A stretch of DNA of 19,046 nucleotides from CAYLXU01 sp964388055. GTDB lineage: Bacteria > Patescibacteriota > Minisyncoccia > UBA6257 > JACRHW01. Location of the stretch: NCBI GenBank assembly GCA_964388055.1, contig CAYLXU010000009.1:1-19046 (forward strand), read 5' to 3'. The position numbers and the translations under genes were made by a program. The stretch's first letter is position 1; each line of letters starts with the position of its first letter. The notes under the pieces were generated by a model. That model was not told the origin of the DNA and ran no database searches. It was given only the letters and a program-made list of their open reading frames with translations. This document shows positions 1 to 5,913 of the stretch, in pieces.

Positions 1-117
1 CGTATCCTCCAACATCGACTTACTCTGCTCTGCCTGTTTCATGAGTTCTGACATTTGCTCCGGCGACATGTTTTTCATCATCTCTGACGCCATTTTAAAC
101 TGGTCGAATAATCCCAT
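1..117 (-). CDS. small hypothetical protein, C-terminus cut by window edge
   Basis: The first 39 residues of a minus-strand gene are visible, from an ATG at 117 to the left edge; the reading stays open at position 1. The peptide begins MGLFDQFKMASEMMKNMSPEQ and is rich in Met, Gln, Glu and Lys, as expected of a helical or coiled-coil protein. It lies only 6 bases after the stop of the MazG-like gene, so it is the last visible member of the seven-gene operon. No Shine-Dalgarno sequence precedes it; the region before the ATG is A/T only. It resembles small uncharacterised proteins seen in Parcubacteria, but this is memory of style, not a family assignment. Function unknown. Confidence 0.7.
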   Translation of the reverse strand, partial: MGLFDQFKMASEMMKNMSPEQMSELMKQAEQSKSMLEDT

Positions 118-123
118 ACATTT

Positions 124-510
124 TTATTTATTATTTTTTAATCTATGTTCTTTTTTAATTTTCCAATAAAGGTCCTCCGTTCCTGGTTCTTTAGAATGAT
201 TCCGCATCAACCGTGCTGGATACTTTTTTGCAACCTCTTTCAACTTATCGTAAATAATTCTTTCTGTATCAGTTTCCAAAAGAACAGACATCTCTAGACA
301 ATAAATAAGGATATCGGCAAGCTCTTTCTTAATTTCTGTAAGCCGCTTTCTATCCTTCTTCACCTCCTCGAGAGAGGGGTTATCCCACTGAAATAATTCA
401 AGAAGTTCGGCTCCCTCAATCATGATAGACTTCGCAACATCTCCTGGACGAAGATTGTGCCAATTTCGATCCCTCAAGTGTTTATAAATTTTCTTTTCCA
501 GATCCTTCAT
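124..510 (-). CDS. MazG-like nucleotide pyrophosphohydrolase
   Basis: This 128-residue protein fits the all-alpha NTP pyrophosphohydrolase fold (MazG / dCTPase / RS21-C6 group), which hydrolyses nucleoside triphosphates to monophosphate and pyrophosphate, often to remove non-canonical nucleotides. The metal-binding signature is visible: E32-G-A-E35 on one helix and E63-L-A-D66 on the next, matching EXXE...EXXD. A conserved FQW sits at residues 40-42, as in the dCTPase-type members. Length is typical for a single-domain member. The C-terminal tail (about 100-128) is basic. It starts 2 bases after the stop of the phosphoribosyltransferase-like gene (TAATAATG arrangement), without a Shine-Dalgarno, so translation is probably coupled. 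The exact substrate cannot be told from sequence. Confidence 0.88.
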   Translation of the reverse strand: MKDLEKKIYKHLRDRNWHNLRPGDVAKSIMIEGAELLELFQWDNPSLEEVKKDRKRLTEIKKELADILIYCLEMSVLLETDTERIIYDKLKEVAKKYPARLMRNHSKEPGTEDLYWKIKKEHRLKNNK

Positions 511-512
511 TA

Positions 513-1259
513 TTATCGATAGTACGCATCTAAGAGCCTTTTTACAAGCACATTTACATCCTTGCGGCTTTTTTTGCGCATCTCTAGGTTAGGGATACCC
601 ACGTCATCGTCTTCAGATTCATACACCAAGCGTTCGCTGGGCTGTGCTTTTGCAAAAACGTCCTCCGACCGTTTTTCTACGCCACTCAAATCTTTATTAT
701 AATATAGGGGAGGAACACCCTCTCCACCCCAAAAGATTTCTATCCCAAAATTGTTTTTATACATTTGTTTCGTTTCTTCCGGATCCCTCCACGATGCATC
801 CATTCCGACCGCCGCGACGTCAAAAGAAAGACCAACACTGCCAAATACCTTACGAAACATCTCAAGTGTAGAACCGGTTGAGATAGTGTCCGTAACAAGA
901 AGCGCCTTAACATCCTCGCCAGAATCAAAACGAGAAAGAATTTTCTCTTTCAGCAGTAATGACATCTTCTTCATCTTTCTCTCTCCAAGTTTCAAAAATG
1001 GCGACACCCCTCCTGCAACAAAAAGAATGCGCGGCTTAAGATACCCCAATTTTCCATAAATCTCATCTATTACCTTCCGCATTATAAGTGTAGGGATTCT
1101 CCCCGAAGCGTCATCCCCAACAATAAGACGATATTCATTCTTTTCCAAATGAGGACGTAACTCCTCCAAGATCTGCCTTAAGGATTCCTCGAGCTCGGCA
1201 ATCTCCTTATAGTGTATTCTGTCGGGGGTTTTTTGTGTATGTATCCCTTCTTGTGGCAT
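513..1259 (-). CDS. phosphoribosyltransferase-like (PRTase fold) protein
   Basis: This 248-residue protein carries a recognisable PRPP-binding loop at residues 119-131 (ALLVTDTISTGST), in the place where type I phosphoribosyltransferases have hydrophobic-D/E-D-x-x-T/S-T-G-x-T. The first acidic residue of the canonical pair is Thr123; Asp124 is kept. A second segment at 48-56 (GDDASGRIP) resembles an N-terminal motif of patescibacterial PRTase-like proteins. The C-terminal 60 residues are charged and look like an extension. The substrate base is not evident, and it could use PRPP or only bind a nucleotide. It lies 2 bases after the ASCH gene and 2 bases before the MazG-like gene, in the middle of a tight operon, which supports a role in nucleotide handling. 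Confidence 0.75.
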   Translation of the reverse strand: MPQEGIHTQKTPDRIHYKEIAELEESLRQILEELRPHLEKNEYRLIVGDDASGRIPTLIMRKVIDEIYGKLGYLKPRILFVAGGVSPFLKLGERKMKKMSLLLKEKILSRFDSGEDVKALLVTDTISTGSTLEMFRKVFGSVGLSFDVAAVGMDASWRDPEETKQMYKNNFGIEIFWGGEGVPPLYYNKDLSGVEKRSEDVFAKAQPSERLVYESEDDDVGIPNLEMRKKSRKDVNVLVKRLLDAYYR

Positions 1260-1261
1260 AT

Positions 1262-1585
1262 CTAAAAAAGTTCAAAATCGATCATTTTAACCGTTGTATC
1301 TTCAGTCACCTTATCACCATAATATTCTCGATATATCCCAAACATTTTTTCCCTACTCTCAAAGCGTTCATGTCCACCAAAATCAGAATCAGTAATATCT
1401 CCTAGGCTCTTTTCCCTCACAGCAATAACTCTCCCACGAGCAAACTCGCCACCCGTTTTTTGGTTTATAAGAATCAACTCATCACCTATACTTAAATCCT
1501 TGTCGTCAAATAACCGCCACGTAGAGGTTTTTTCTCCAGAAAGCACCAGTGAAACTAAATTTTCTGCAAATTTAAGCGTTTTCAT
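1262..1585 (-). CDS. ASCH domain protein
   Basis: The 107 residues make up a single ASCH domain, a PUA-like beta-barrel fold associated with RNA binding or, in the YqfB group, with amidohydrolase activity on N4-acetylcytidine. The characteristic G-x-K-x-S/T-x-x-R signature is at residues 17-24 (GEKTSTWR), followed by a glycine turn with hydrophobic strands (SIGDEL, 32-37) and a strand with GRV at 51-53. Whether this member is catalytic or only binds RNA or nucleotide cannot be decided. It starts 20 bases after the preceding gene of the operon and ends 2 bases before the phosphoribosyltransferase-like gene. Family placement is firm; molecular role is open. Confidence 0.85.
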   Translation of the reverse strand: MKTLKFAENLVSLVLSGEKTSTWRLFDDKDLSIGDELILINQKTGGEFARGRVIAVREKSLGDITDSDFGGHERFESREKMFGIYREYYGDKVTEDTTVKMIDFELF

Positions 1586-1605
1586 GATTGATAAACCTTC
1601 TGTAT

Positions 1606-1938
1606 TTATTTCCTAGTCCAAGGCAGTTTAAATTCTCCAACATAGATTTTGGGGCCACCATATTGATCCGCTGTAATATCAACAATCTCCCCATCGAGAA
1701 GTAAATAGGTGTGGTTGTGACCATCATATTGCCCCCGCACAACCTCCCCACCAAGAACTCTTTGTAAATAAACTGAGGTCAGTCCACAATTTAATCTTGG
1801 AAATATTTTTTCAGCCTCTACAACAAATTCTTCCCCATCCACCCAGGGATTATATTTAGAGTATACCTGAGCAAGCTCTTCTTTTGGAATCAACTTTTGT
1901 TCAAATTTTGCCCTAACATTTTCGGCAACATCTTGCAC
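1606..1938 (-). CDS. small putative papain/transglutaminase-like thiol hydrolase
   Basis: I place the start at the GTG at 1936-1938, because AGGAG at 1946-1950 stands 7 bases before it and the stop of the upstream gene (1949-1951) overlaps that AGGAG. An in-frame ATG at 1959 would give 117 residues but has no ribosome binding site. The resulting 110 residues contain C51 in NCGLTSVYLQ, H74 and H76 in DGHNHTYLLL, and D88 in DGEIVDITADQYGG. A Cys at a helix start, then His on a strand and Asp on the next strand, is the pattern of the papain/NlpC/transglutaminase-like fold. This fold assignment is inference; no substrate is evident. It sits inside the nucleotide-related operon. Confidence 0.6.
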   Translation of the reverse strand: MQDVAENVRAKFEQKLIPKEELAQVYSKYNPWVDGEEFVVEAEKIFPRLNCGLTSVYLQRVLGGEVVRGQYDGHNHTYLLLDGEIVDITADQYGGPKIYVGEFKLPWTRK

Positions 1939-1945
1939 GTTAATT

Positions 1946-1950
1946 CTCCT
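1946..1950 (-). promoter_or_regulatory. ribosome binding site deciding a GTG start
   Basis: AGGAG on the minus strand lies 7 bases before the GTG at 1938 and overlaps the TAG stop of the cytidylyltransferase-like gene. It is one of the few clear Shine-Dalgarno sequences in this operon and argues for the short form of the thiol hydrolase-like gene, with stop-to-start translational coupling. Confidence 0.65.
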
Positions 1951-2497
1951 ACTTTCCATGGCATTTTTCGAATTGTCTTCCGCTACCACAGAGACACAGC
2001 TGATTATTTTTACCCCCCGGAATCGCTTCGCGATCACGGGATTTTTGATACTTCTCAACAAGCCAAGAACTCGATTGTACTTTCCCCCCTCGCCCTATGT
2101 TAAATATCATTTTACACCCAAGGTCCTTACACACTTTTGCTTCGGGTATATTTTTTCGCGTTCTGTCTCCTCCGTTTACAAACACGTGTGGACGAAGGCG
2201 TATAAGGTCTTCGCACACACTACGATCTTCATCATCCCTCCCGTGGCGCGTAATTATTACCTTATCAACACATCCGAGCGCTTCAATAAGTTCCTTGCGT
2301 TCTTTCTGCGACATAAACACAAATCCCTTCTTCTTTTTCAGCCAATTGTCATTATTCAAAATAACAACAAGTTTATCACCGAGAGCTTTTGCCTCCTGCA
2401 TCATTCGCACATGACCAATGTGTAACGGATCAAACCCCCCACTTACTGCAACAATAATTTTTTCTTTTTTTCCTTTAAACGTATTGAACCCAATCAT
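1949..2497 (-). CDS. cytidylyltransferase-like nucleotidyltransferase with C-terminal SEC-C motif
   Basis: From the ATG at 2497 the protein has 182 residues. Near the N-terminus it shows GGFDPLHIGH, the nucleotide-binding HxGH motif of the cytidylyltransferase-like family (RfaE/HldE C-domain, TagD, CoaD relatives). A later SSS segment (GKVQSSSWL) stands where the family has ISSTxxR. This suggests transfer of CMP or AMP to a phosphorylated small molecule. The last 15 residues, CLCGSGRQFEKCHGK, form a SEC-C-type zinc-binding motif (CxCGSGxxFxxCHG), which is unusual on this enzyme. A GTG further upstream (2533) would add 12 hydrophobic residues encoded by very A/T-rich DNA; I consider that unlikely. 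It is the first gene of the operon, just after a terminator. Confidence 0.85.
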   Translation of the reverse strand: MIGFNTFKGKKEKIIVAVSGGFDPLHIGHVRMMQEAKALGDKLVVILNNDNWLKKKKGFVFMSQKERKELIEALGCVDKVIITRHGRDDEDRSVCEDLIRLRPHVFVNGGDRTRKNIPEAKVCKDLGCKMIFNIGRGGKVQSSSWLVEKYQKSRDREAIPGGKNNQLCLCGSGRQFEKCHGK

Positions 2498-2565
2498 TGC
2501 AAAAAAAATAATTACTTCAACTATAAACAACACTGAAAAAAAATTCTAGTATCTCAAATAAAAAA

Positions 2566-2592
2566 ACCACCCGAATATCTCGAAAGGGTGGT
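2566..2592 (-). terminator. intrinsic terminator of the 2600-3355 gene
   Basis: ACCACCC (2566-2572 on the plus strand) pairs with GGGTGGT (2586-2592) around a 13-base loop. On the minus strand the stem is followed by a run of seven T. It lies just after the TAG stop of the nuclease gene and separates it from the seven-gene operon. Confidence 0.85.
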
Positions 2593-2599
2593 CTAAAAA

Positions 2600-3355
2600 C
2601 TATTTCTTGTGTTGCGCCAGCACATTAGCAACGGCAACAAAATGTTTGCACGACTTGCACGAAGAAGAAGAATTTGGAATAAGATCGCTATTCAAACATG
2701 TATGCGCAGCAACAACTGTTTGTTCAACCCACGTATCGTCTCCCTCATAAGAAATGATTTGTGTTGAAAACTGTAACCGATTCCCAAACTCAGGCAGGGT
2801 ATCGTCTGCATTTGCGTACACAAAATATCCGATAGGTGACACACGAAACCCAATCCTGCGCAAAAGCCATTGATAGATTTCAATCTGACGCTTGTATCCC
2901 TCCCTATATTCACCATCAAGGGTGATAGGCTTTCTCGTGCTTGTCGACTTGTAATCCACCACAAAAAGTGTCCCATCTGGAGCAATCCACACGTCATCGA
3001 CCGCACCAGTGATAATAAAATTAGTTGATCTGTGTAGAAACCGAATACCCTTAAAATTCTCCCGCCACACATCTAGATCTGTGTGCGCAAACGGAATTGC
3101 ATCAATCCCATACTGCTCCATAAGTGGGTGTGGCTTTCCTTGAGCTCGGTACACATCAAACTCCTTCTTGAAGAGTGTATCGACAGCAATGTTGAGGTTA
3201 AACTCAAGCCCCCCGATTCCACCAATACCAAGACGCCTATCAAGATAAAAACAACGAGGACACCCAATAAAAAGATCGATCTTAGAACGACTTAGTGGAA
3301 AAGGATCCTTTGATCCGGGAACGTAAATATTCTTTTTCCTTGACTCAAAACCCAT
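2600..3355 (-). CDS. PD-(D/E)XK nuclease, Cas4/RecB-like, with iron-sulfur type cysteines
   Basis: This 251-residue protein has the core of a RecB/Cas4-like nuclease: GAVDD (117-121), VVDYKST (132-138) holding the catalytic Asp134 and Lys136, and QIEIYQWLL (157-165) as the Q-x3-Y motif. CPRC at 32-35 in the N-terminal helix and C220, C233 and C236 near the C-terminus are spaced like the cysteines that hold a 4Fe-4S cluster in Cas4 and AddB. No cas genes are nearby. Its paralogue at 7649-8463 keeps all five cysteines. Start: AGGAGG 8 bases before the ATG. It is a single-gene unit with its own promoter (3409-3437) and terminator (2566-2592). DNA cleavage in repair or recombination is the likely role; the exact substrate is unknown. 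Confidence 0.85.
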   Translation of the reverse strand: MGFESRKKNIYVPGSKDPFPLSRSKIDLFIGCPRCFYLDRRLGIGGIGGLEFNLNIAVDTLFKKEFDVYRAQGKPHPLMEQYGIDAIPFAHTDLDVWRENFKGIRFLHRSTNFIITGAVDDVWIAPDGTLFVVDYKSTSTRKPITLDGEYREGYKRQIEIYQWLLRRIGFRVSPIGYFVYANADDTLPEFGNRLQFSTQIISYEGDDTWVEQTVVAAHTCLNSDLIPNSSSSCKSCKHFVAVANVLAQHKK

Positions 3356-3408
3356 CTTCCATTCCTCCTCGCACCTTTAGAGCGCAACCGCCCACAAGAA
3401 CTGGGGGT

Positions 3409-3437
3409 ATATTACAACACATTTTTCAAAGACACAA
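3409..3437 (-). promoter_or_regulatory. promoter of the Cas4-like nuclease gene
   Basis: On the minus strand TTGTGT (-35, 3432-3437) is followed after 17 bases by TAATAT (-10, 3409-3414). It lies between the terminator of the upstream thioesterase gene and the nuclease start at 3355, leaving a leader of about 45-50 bases. Confidence 0.5.
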
Positions 3438-3440
3438 GAA

Positions 3441-3459
3441 AACCGCCTTTTTGGCGGTT
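3441..3459 (-). terminator. intrinsic terminator after the thioesterase gene
   Basis: AACCGCC (3441-3447) pairs with GGCGGTT (3453-3459) around a five-base loop; on the minus strand the stem runs into TTCTTG. The hairpin begins at the TAA stop codon of the thioesterase gene. Confidence 0.85.
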
Positions 3460-3959
3460 TATTGGTTTTTGGGTTGCTTCAATTCTTCTTTAAGACGCAG
3501 TCGATATGCACGACGAATACCAGCCTCCGCAAACCTCCGCTTCTCTTCCTCAGTCTCAGGCATAATGGGACAAATCTGTTGTGGCTTGCCTACGGCATCA
3601 ACTGCGACAAAAGTAAAATAGGTAGAAAATACATGTCGCATCTCGTCGGTATGCAAATTATGCGCAAACACCTTTACGCCAATTTCCATGGATGTATTCC
3701 AAACGCGATTCACCGCTGCCTTAAATACAAGCGTATCCCCACGTCGTGCAGGCGCAAGAAACTGAGCAGTATCCATAGATAGCGTCACACACACTTGACT
3801 GCTGTGCCGTTGTGCAACCACACCAGCAAGTCTGTCCGCGATCTCTAAAATACGACCACCAAAAGCTGTTTCGTATGCGTTTAAATCGTCCGGAAAAATT
3901 TGATATGGGTAATATTCAATAGCAGAACCAGAAACGATCTTCATATCTAAAGGACCCAT
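3459..3959 (-). CDS. acyl-CoA thioesterase, hotdog fold (YciA/BACH-like)
   Basis: The 166 residues match the hotdog acyl-CoA hydrolase family, which splits acyl-CoA into free acid and CoA in the cytosol. Visible landmarks are FPDDLNAYETAFGG (22-35), the N...GG element at the active site, followed by RILEIADRLAG (36-46); then TLSMDTAQFLAPARRGD (59-75), where D63 and the F/P/GD strand are family-typical; and TSMEIGVKVFA (89-99). The ATG at 3959 overlaps the TAA stop of the upstream gene by one base (TAATG), so the two are translationally coupled. A second ATG (codon 6) is possible. Physiological substrate unknown; lipid turnover or acyl-CoA clearance is plausible in an organism with little fatty acid metabolism. 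Confidence 0.88.
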   Translation of the reverse strand: MGPLDMKIVSGSAIEYYPYQIFPDDLNAYETAFGGRILEIADRLAGVVAQRHSSQVCVTLSMDTAQFLAPARRGDTLVFKAAVNRVWNTSMEIGVKVFAHNLHTDEMRHVFSTYFTFVAVDAVGKPQQICPIMPETEEEKRRFAEAGIRRAYRLRLKEELKQPKNQ

Positions 3960-4312
3960 TACGATCCATTCCTTACTGGAAAAAGAATAACAATTTTGGT
4001 AACGGGAGAGGTACGAGCATATCTGTCCCTGCCAACATCAATATGAACAATCTGTGAGCCAATGCTAAATTCTGAAGAAACTTGCCTTAAGCCCCTATAC
4101 CCCATATGCGACGCCAGAAAGCACTTATATCGAACAATGTGCGCCAAACAATGCTCGGCATCTTCAATCTCAAAAAGATATTTATTTCCCGACTCAGTTG
4201 TAATAATAAGGATTGTCCCCTTCTGCAGAGAAGAAATAAGTACAGCATCCACTTCCATTCCACCTTTTTGAACTAATACATCAATAAGCTCTTGTGTTGC
4301 CGTCTTAAGCAT
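3959..4312 (-). CDS. hypothetical protein, probably beta-rich
   Basis: I start this 117-residue protein at the ATG at 4312 because AAGGGG (4321-4326) lies 8 bases before it; an ATG at 4330 would add six residues. I do not recognise the family. The sequence alternates hydrophobic and polar residues (GTILIITTESGNKYLFEIE, about 32-50) and ends in a short strand-like segment with TSPVTKIVILF, suggesting a small beta-barrel or beta-sandwich. Three Cys/His positions (H53, C54, C64) are present but form no clear metal motif. It is co-transcribed with, and overlaps by one base, the acyl-CoA thioesterase gene, so the two products may function together. No catalytic signature is visible. Confidence 0.7.
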   Translation of the reverse strand: MLKTATQELIDVLVQKGGMEVDAVLISSLQKGTILIITTESGNKYLFEIEDAEHCLAHIVRYKCFLASHMGYRGLRQVSSEFSIGSQIVHIDVGRDRYARTSPVTKIVILFPVRNGS

Positions 4313-4369
4313 CCTATTTTCCCCTTTCATAGAACCAAAAAAACCTTACAATAAAAAACCAAAAAAGAA

Positions 4370-4386
4370 AACCCCTTGCAGGGGTT
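4370..4386 (-). terminator. intrinsic terminator after purF
   Basis: AACCCC (4370-4375) pairs with GGGGTT (4381-4386) around five bases. On the minus strand the stem is followed by TTCTTTTTT. It lies 16 bases after the purF stop codon and isolates purF from the next unit. Confidence 0.85.
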
Positions 4387-4402
4387 CCGTTGAAGTTCTG
4401 AA

Positions 4403-5800
4403 TCATACCTCTGTGTGCACCATCACTCCAGATGGATACTCACCCGTAAAGGGCCCGCAGTAAAATGTATCACTGGTAAGCGGAGAACCCTCTTGCTTCA
4501 CAGAGAGCACAGCCTGCACCACAGAATCTAGGGAAAGATATCCTAAATAATCGAGGCCAAGATCTTTACAAATCGCATCAACGTCTCCATTAACCTTCTC
4601 CGCGATAAGCTCACCACGATCACGATAGGTATCAATGCCATAGAAATCAGGATATCGATATATGGGAGAAGCGATAAGAGTAAAAACAGAAAGCGCTCCA
4701 CCACGACGCAACATATCCACCACAACCCTTTGCGTATTTCCTCGCACAAGCGAATCATCAATAAGTACCACACGTTGTCCCTTAAGCTGCGTTTCGCGTG
4801 GGTTAAACTTTAAATTAAGATATCGTTGTCTCATCTCGTGGACTGGCTCGATAAAAGTCCTGCTTACCGTGTGAGGACGGAAGAGCGCCCATGGTCTAAA
4901 CCTCACCACTTTTCCCAACTCCAACATCCGCTCGTAATATCCAATTGCTGCCTCATTTCCAGAATCCGAAACGGGAACAATAATATCACCGGCAACAGAA
5001 TGCGTCTCTGCAAGTTTCCTTCCCATCTGATATCGGGCGGCGCCAGCCTCAACCCCATGAACCACACTGTCTGGTCTCAAAAAATAAATATACTCAAAAA
5101 TATCAAATTTAAGGGAATATTCTTCCGTCCAACGTCGTCCCCAATATCCATTCTTGTATACGTAGAGAATCTCCCCGGGCTTCACATCTGAAATATACTT
5201 AACACCCAGCTGATCAAGCACACAACTCTCAGATGCGATAATGCAATCATCTCCACGAAAACCAAACTGCAATGGATGAAATCCAAACCTATCTGAAACA
5301 ACGTACAACCCCTCACCAAACACGCAAATCAAGTTAAAAGATCCCTGCAAACGATGCGCAACATCGATTAAGGCGTCTTCAAAAGTTTCTCGTTCCGAAC
5401 AAGAAATGAGTTCAACGATAAGATGTGTGTCTGAAACATTTTGGACAGTGCCAAGACAACGCCTCAACTCATCCACGTTCACAAGATTTCCGTTGTGCAC
5501 AAGAGCAAACTCCTTTTCACGAAACACTCCATGGATAGGTTGTATATTTTTAGTATTTCCTGCCCCGGATGTACCATAACGCACCTGCCCAACCCCAATT
5601 GTTCCATGAAAAAACTCTAACGCGAATGATCCAAATACTTGAGGAACCTCCCCCGCACCAGCAATTCTTTTTAATCCGTGTGATCCAAGAACAGTTACGC
5701 CAGCACTCTCCTTACCCCGATGTTGCATACTCATAAGCCCAACATAGAGATCAGAAGCAGCATCAGCTCTTGCATTAACAACTCCAATAATGCCACACAC
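4403..5800 (-). CDS. purF: amidophosphoribosyltransferase
   Basis: PurF makes 5-phosphoribosylamine from PRPP and glutamine, the first step of purine synthesis. I choose the GTG at 5798-5800 because it puts the catalytic cysteine at residue 2 (MCGIIGV), to be freed by Met removal, and a GGGAGG lies 9 bases upstream; TTG and ATG codons at 5809 and 5806 are too close to that site. The glutamine amidohydrolase domain spans about 2-230 (QHRGKESAG 26-34, HNGNL 102-106). The phosphoribosyltransferase domain follows, with YFLRPDS 239-245, SDSGNEAAIGY 278-288, and the PRPP loop VVLIDDSLVRGNT 344-356. Cysteines that bind Fe-S in the Bacillus type are mostly absent: YPDFYG has Asp385, and only C448 remains near the end. 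The protein is full length (465 residues). No other pur gene is in view. Confidence 0.95.
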   Translation of the reverse strand: MCGIIGVVNARADAASDLYVGLMSMQHRGKESAGVTVLGSHGLKRIAGAGEVPQVFGSFALEFFHGTIGVGQVRYGTSGAGNTKNIQPIHGVFREKEFALVHNGNLVNVDELRRCLGTVQNVSDTHLIVELISCSERETFEDALIDVAHRLQGSFNLICVFGEGLYVVSDRFGFHPLQFGFRGDDCIIASESCVLDQLGVKYISDVKPGEILYVYKNGYWGRRWTEEYSLKFDIFEYIYFLRPDSVVHGVEAGAARYQMGRKLAETHSVAGDIIVPVSDSGNEAAIGYYERMLELGKVVRFRPWALFRPHTVSRTFIEPVHEMRQRYLNLKFNPRETQLKGQRVVLIDDSLVRGNTQRVVVDMLRRGGALSVFTLIASPIYRYPDFYGIDTYRDRGELIAEKVNGDVDAICKDLGLDYLGYLSLDSVVQAVLSVKQEGSPLTSDTFYCGPFTGEYPSGVMVHTEV

Positions 5801-5809
5801 ATGCATCAA

Positions 5810-5815
5810 CCTCCC
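5810..5815 (-). promoter_or_regulatory. ribosome binding site deciding the purF GTG start
   Basis: GGGAGG on the minus strand, 9 bases before the GTG at 5800. The competing ATG at 5806 is only 3 bases away from it, too near for normal initiation. Confidence 0.65.
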
Positions 5816-5835
5816 TTTTAAAAAGAGCTGGGTAC

Positions 5836-5841
5836 ATTATA
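5836..5841 (-). promoter_or_regulatory. purF: purF promoter -10 box
   Basis: A perfect TATAAT on the minus strand lies 35 bases before the purF GTG, in the short region between the antiporter terminator and purF. The -35 region about 17 bases upstream is T/A-rich (TTTTAA) and poor, overlapping the edge of the terminator hairpin. Confidence 0.6.
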
Positions 5842-5860
5842 ATACAATCAAGCACGATTT

Positions 5861-5887
5861 AAAAAACTCGCACTTTGCGAGTTTTTT
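5861..5887 (-). terminator. intrinsic terminator after the antiporter gene
   Basis: A perfect 12-base-pair stem, AAAAAACTCGCA (5861-5872) against TGCGAGTTTTTT (5876-5887), with a three-base loop. On the minus strand the stem itself supplies the terminal T run. It ends the xseA-xseB-nuclease-antiporter unit. Its symmetry would also let it work on the plus strand. Confidence 0.9.
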
Positions 5888-5913
5888 AAATTTTCAATTC
5901 ACAATTAGATGCT

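Noticed and set aside
1958..2425. Plus-strand ORF of 155 codons
   Set aside because: It is antisense to the cytidylyltransferase-like gene with clear family motifs, and its product has low-complexity composition without recognisable features.
2498..2533. Hydrophobic N-terminal extension (signal or membrane anchor) of the cytidylyltransferase-like protein
   Set aside because: It comes from a T-rich leader after the terminator, starts at GTG without a binding site, and the family is cytosolic.
2600..3355. Cas4 of a CRISPR system
   Set aside because: No repeat array, cas1, cas2 or effector gene is visible; the protein is better described as a Cas4/RecB-like repair nuclease.
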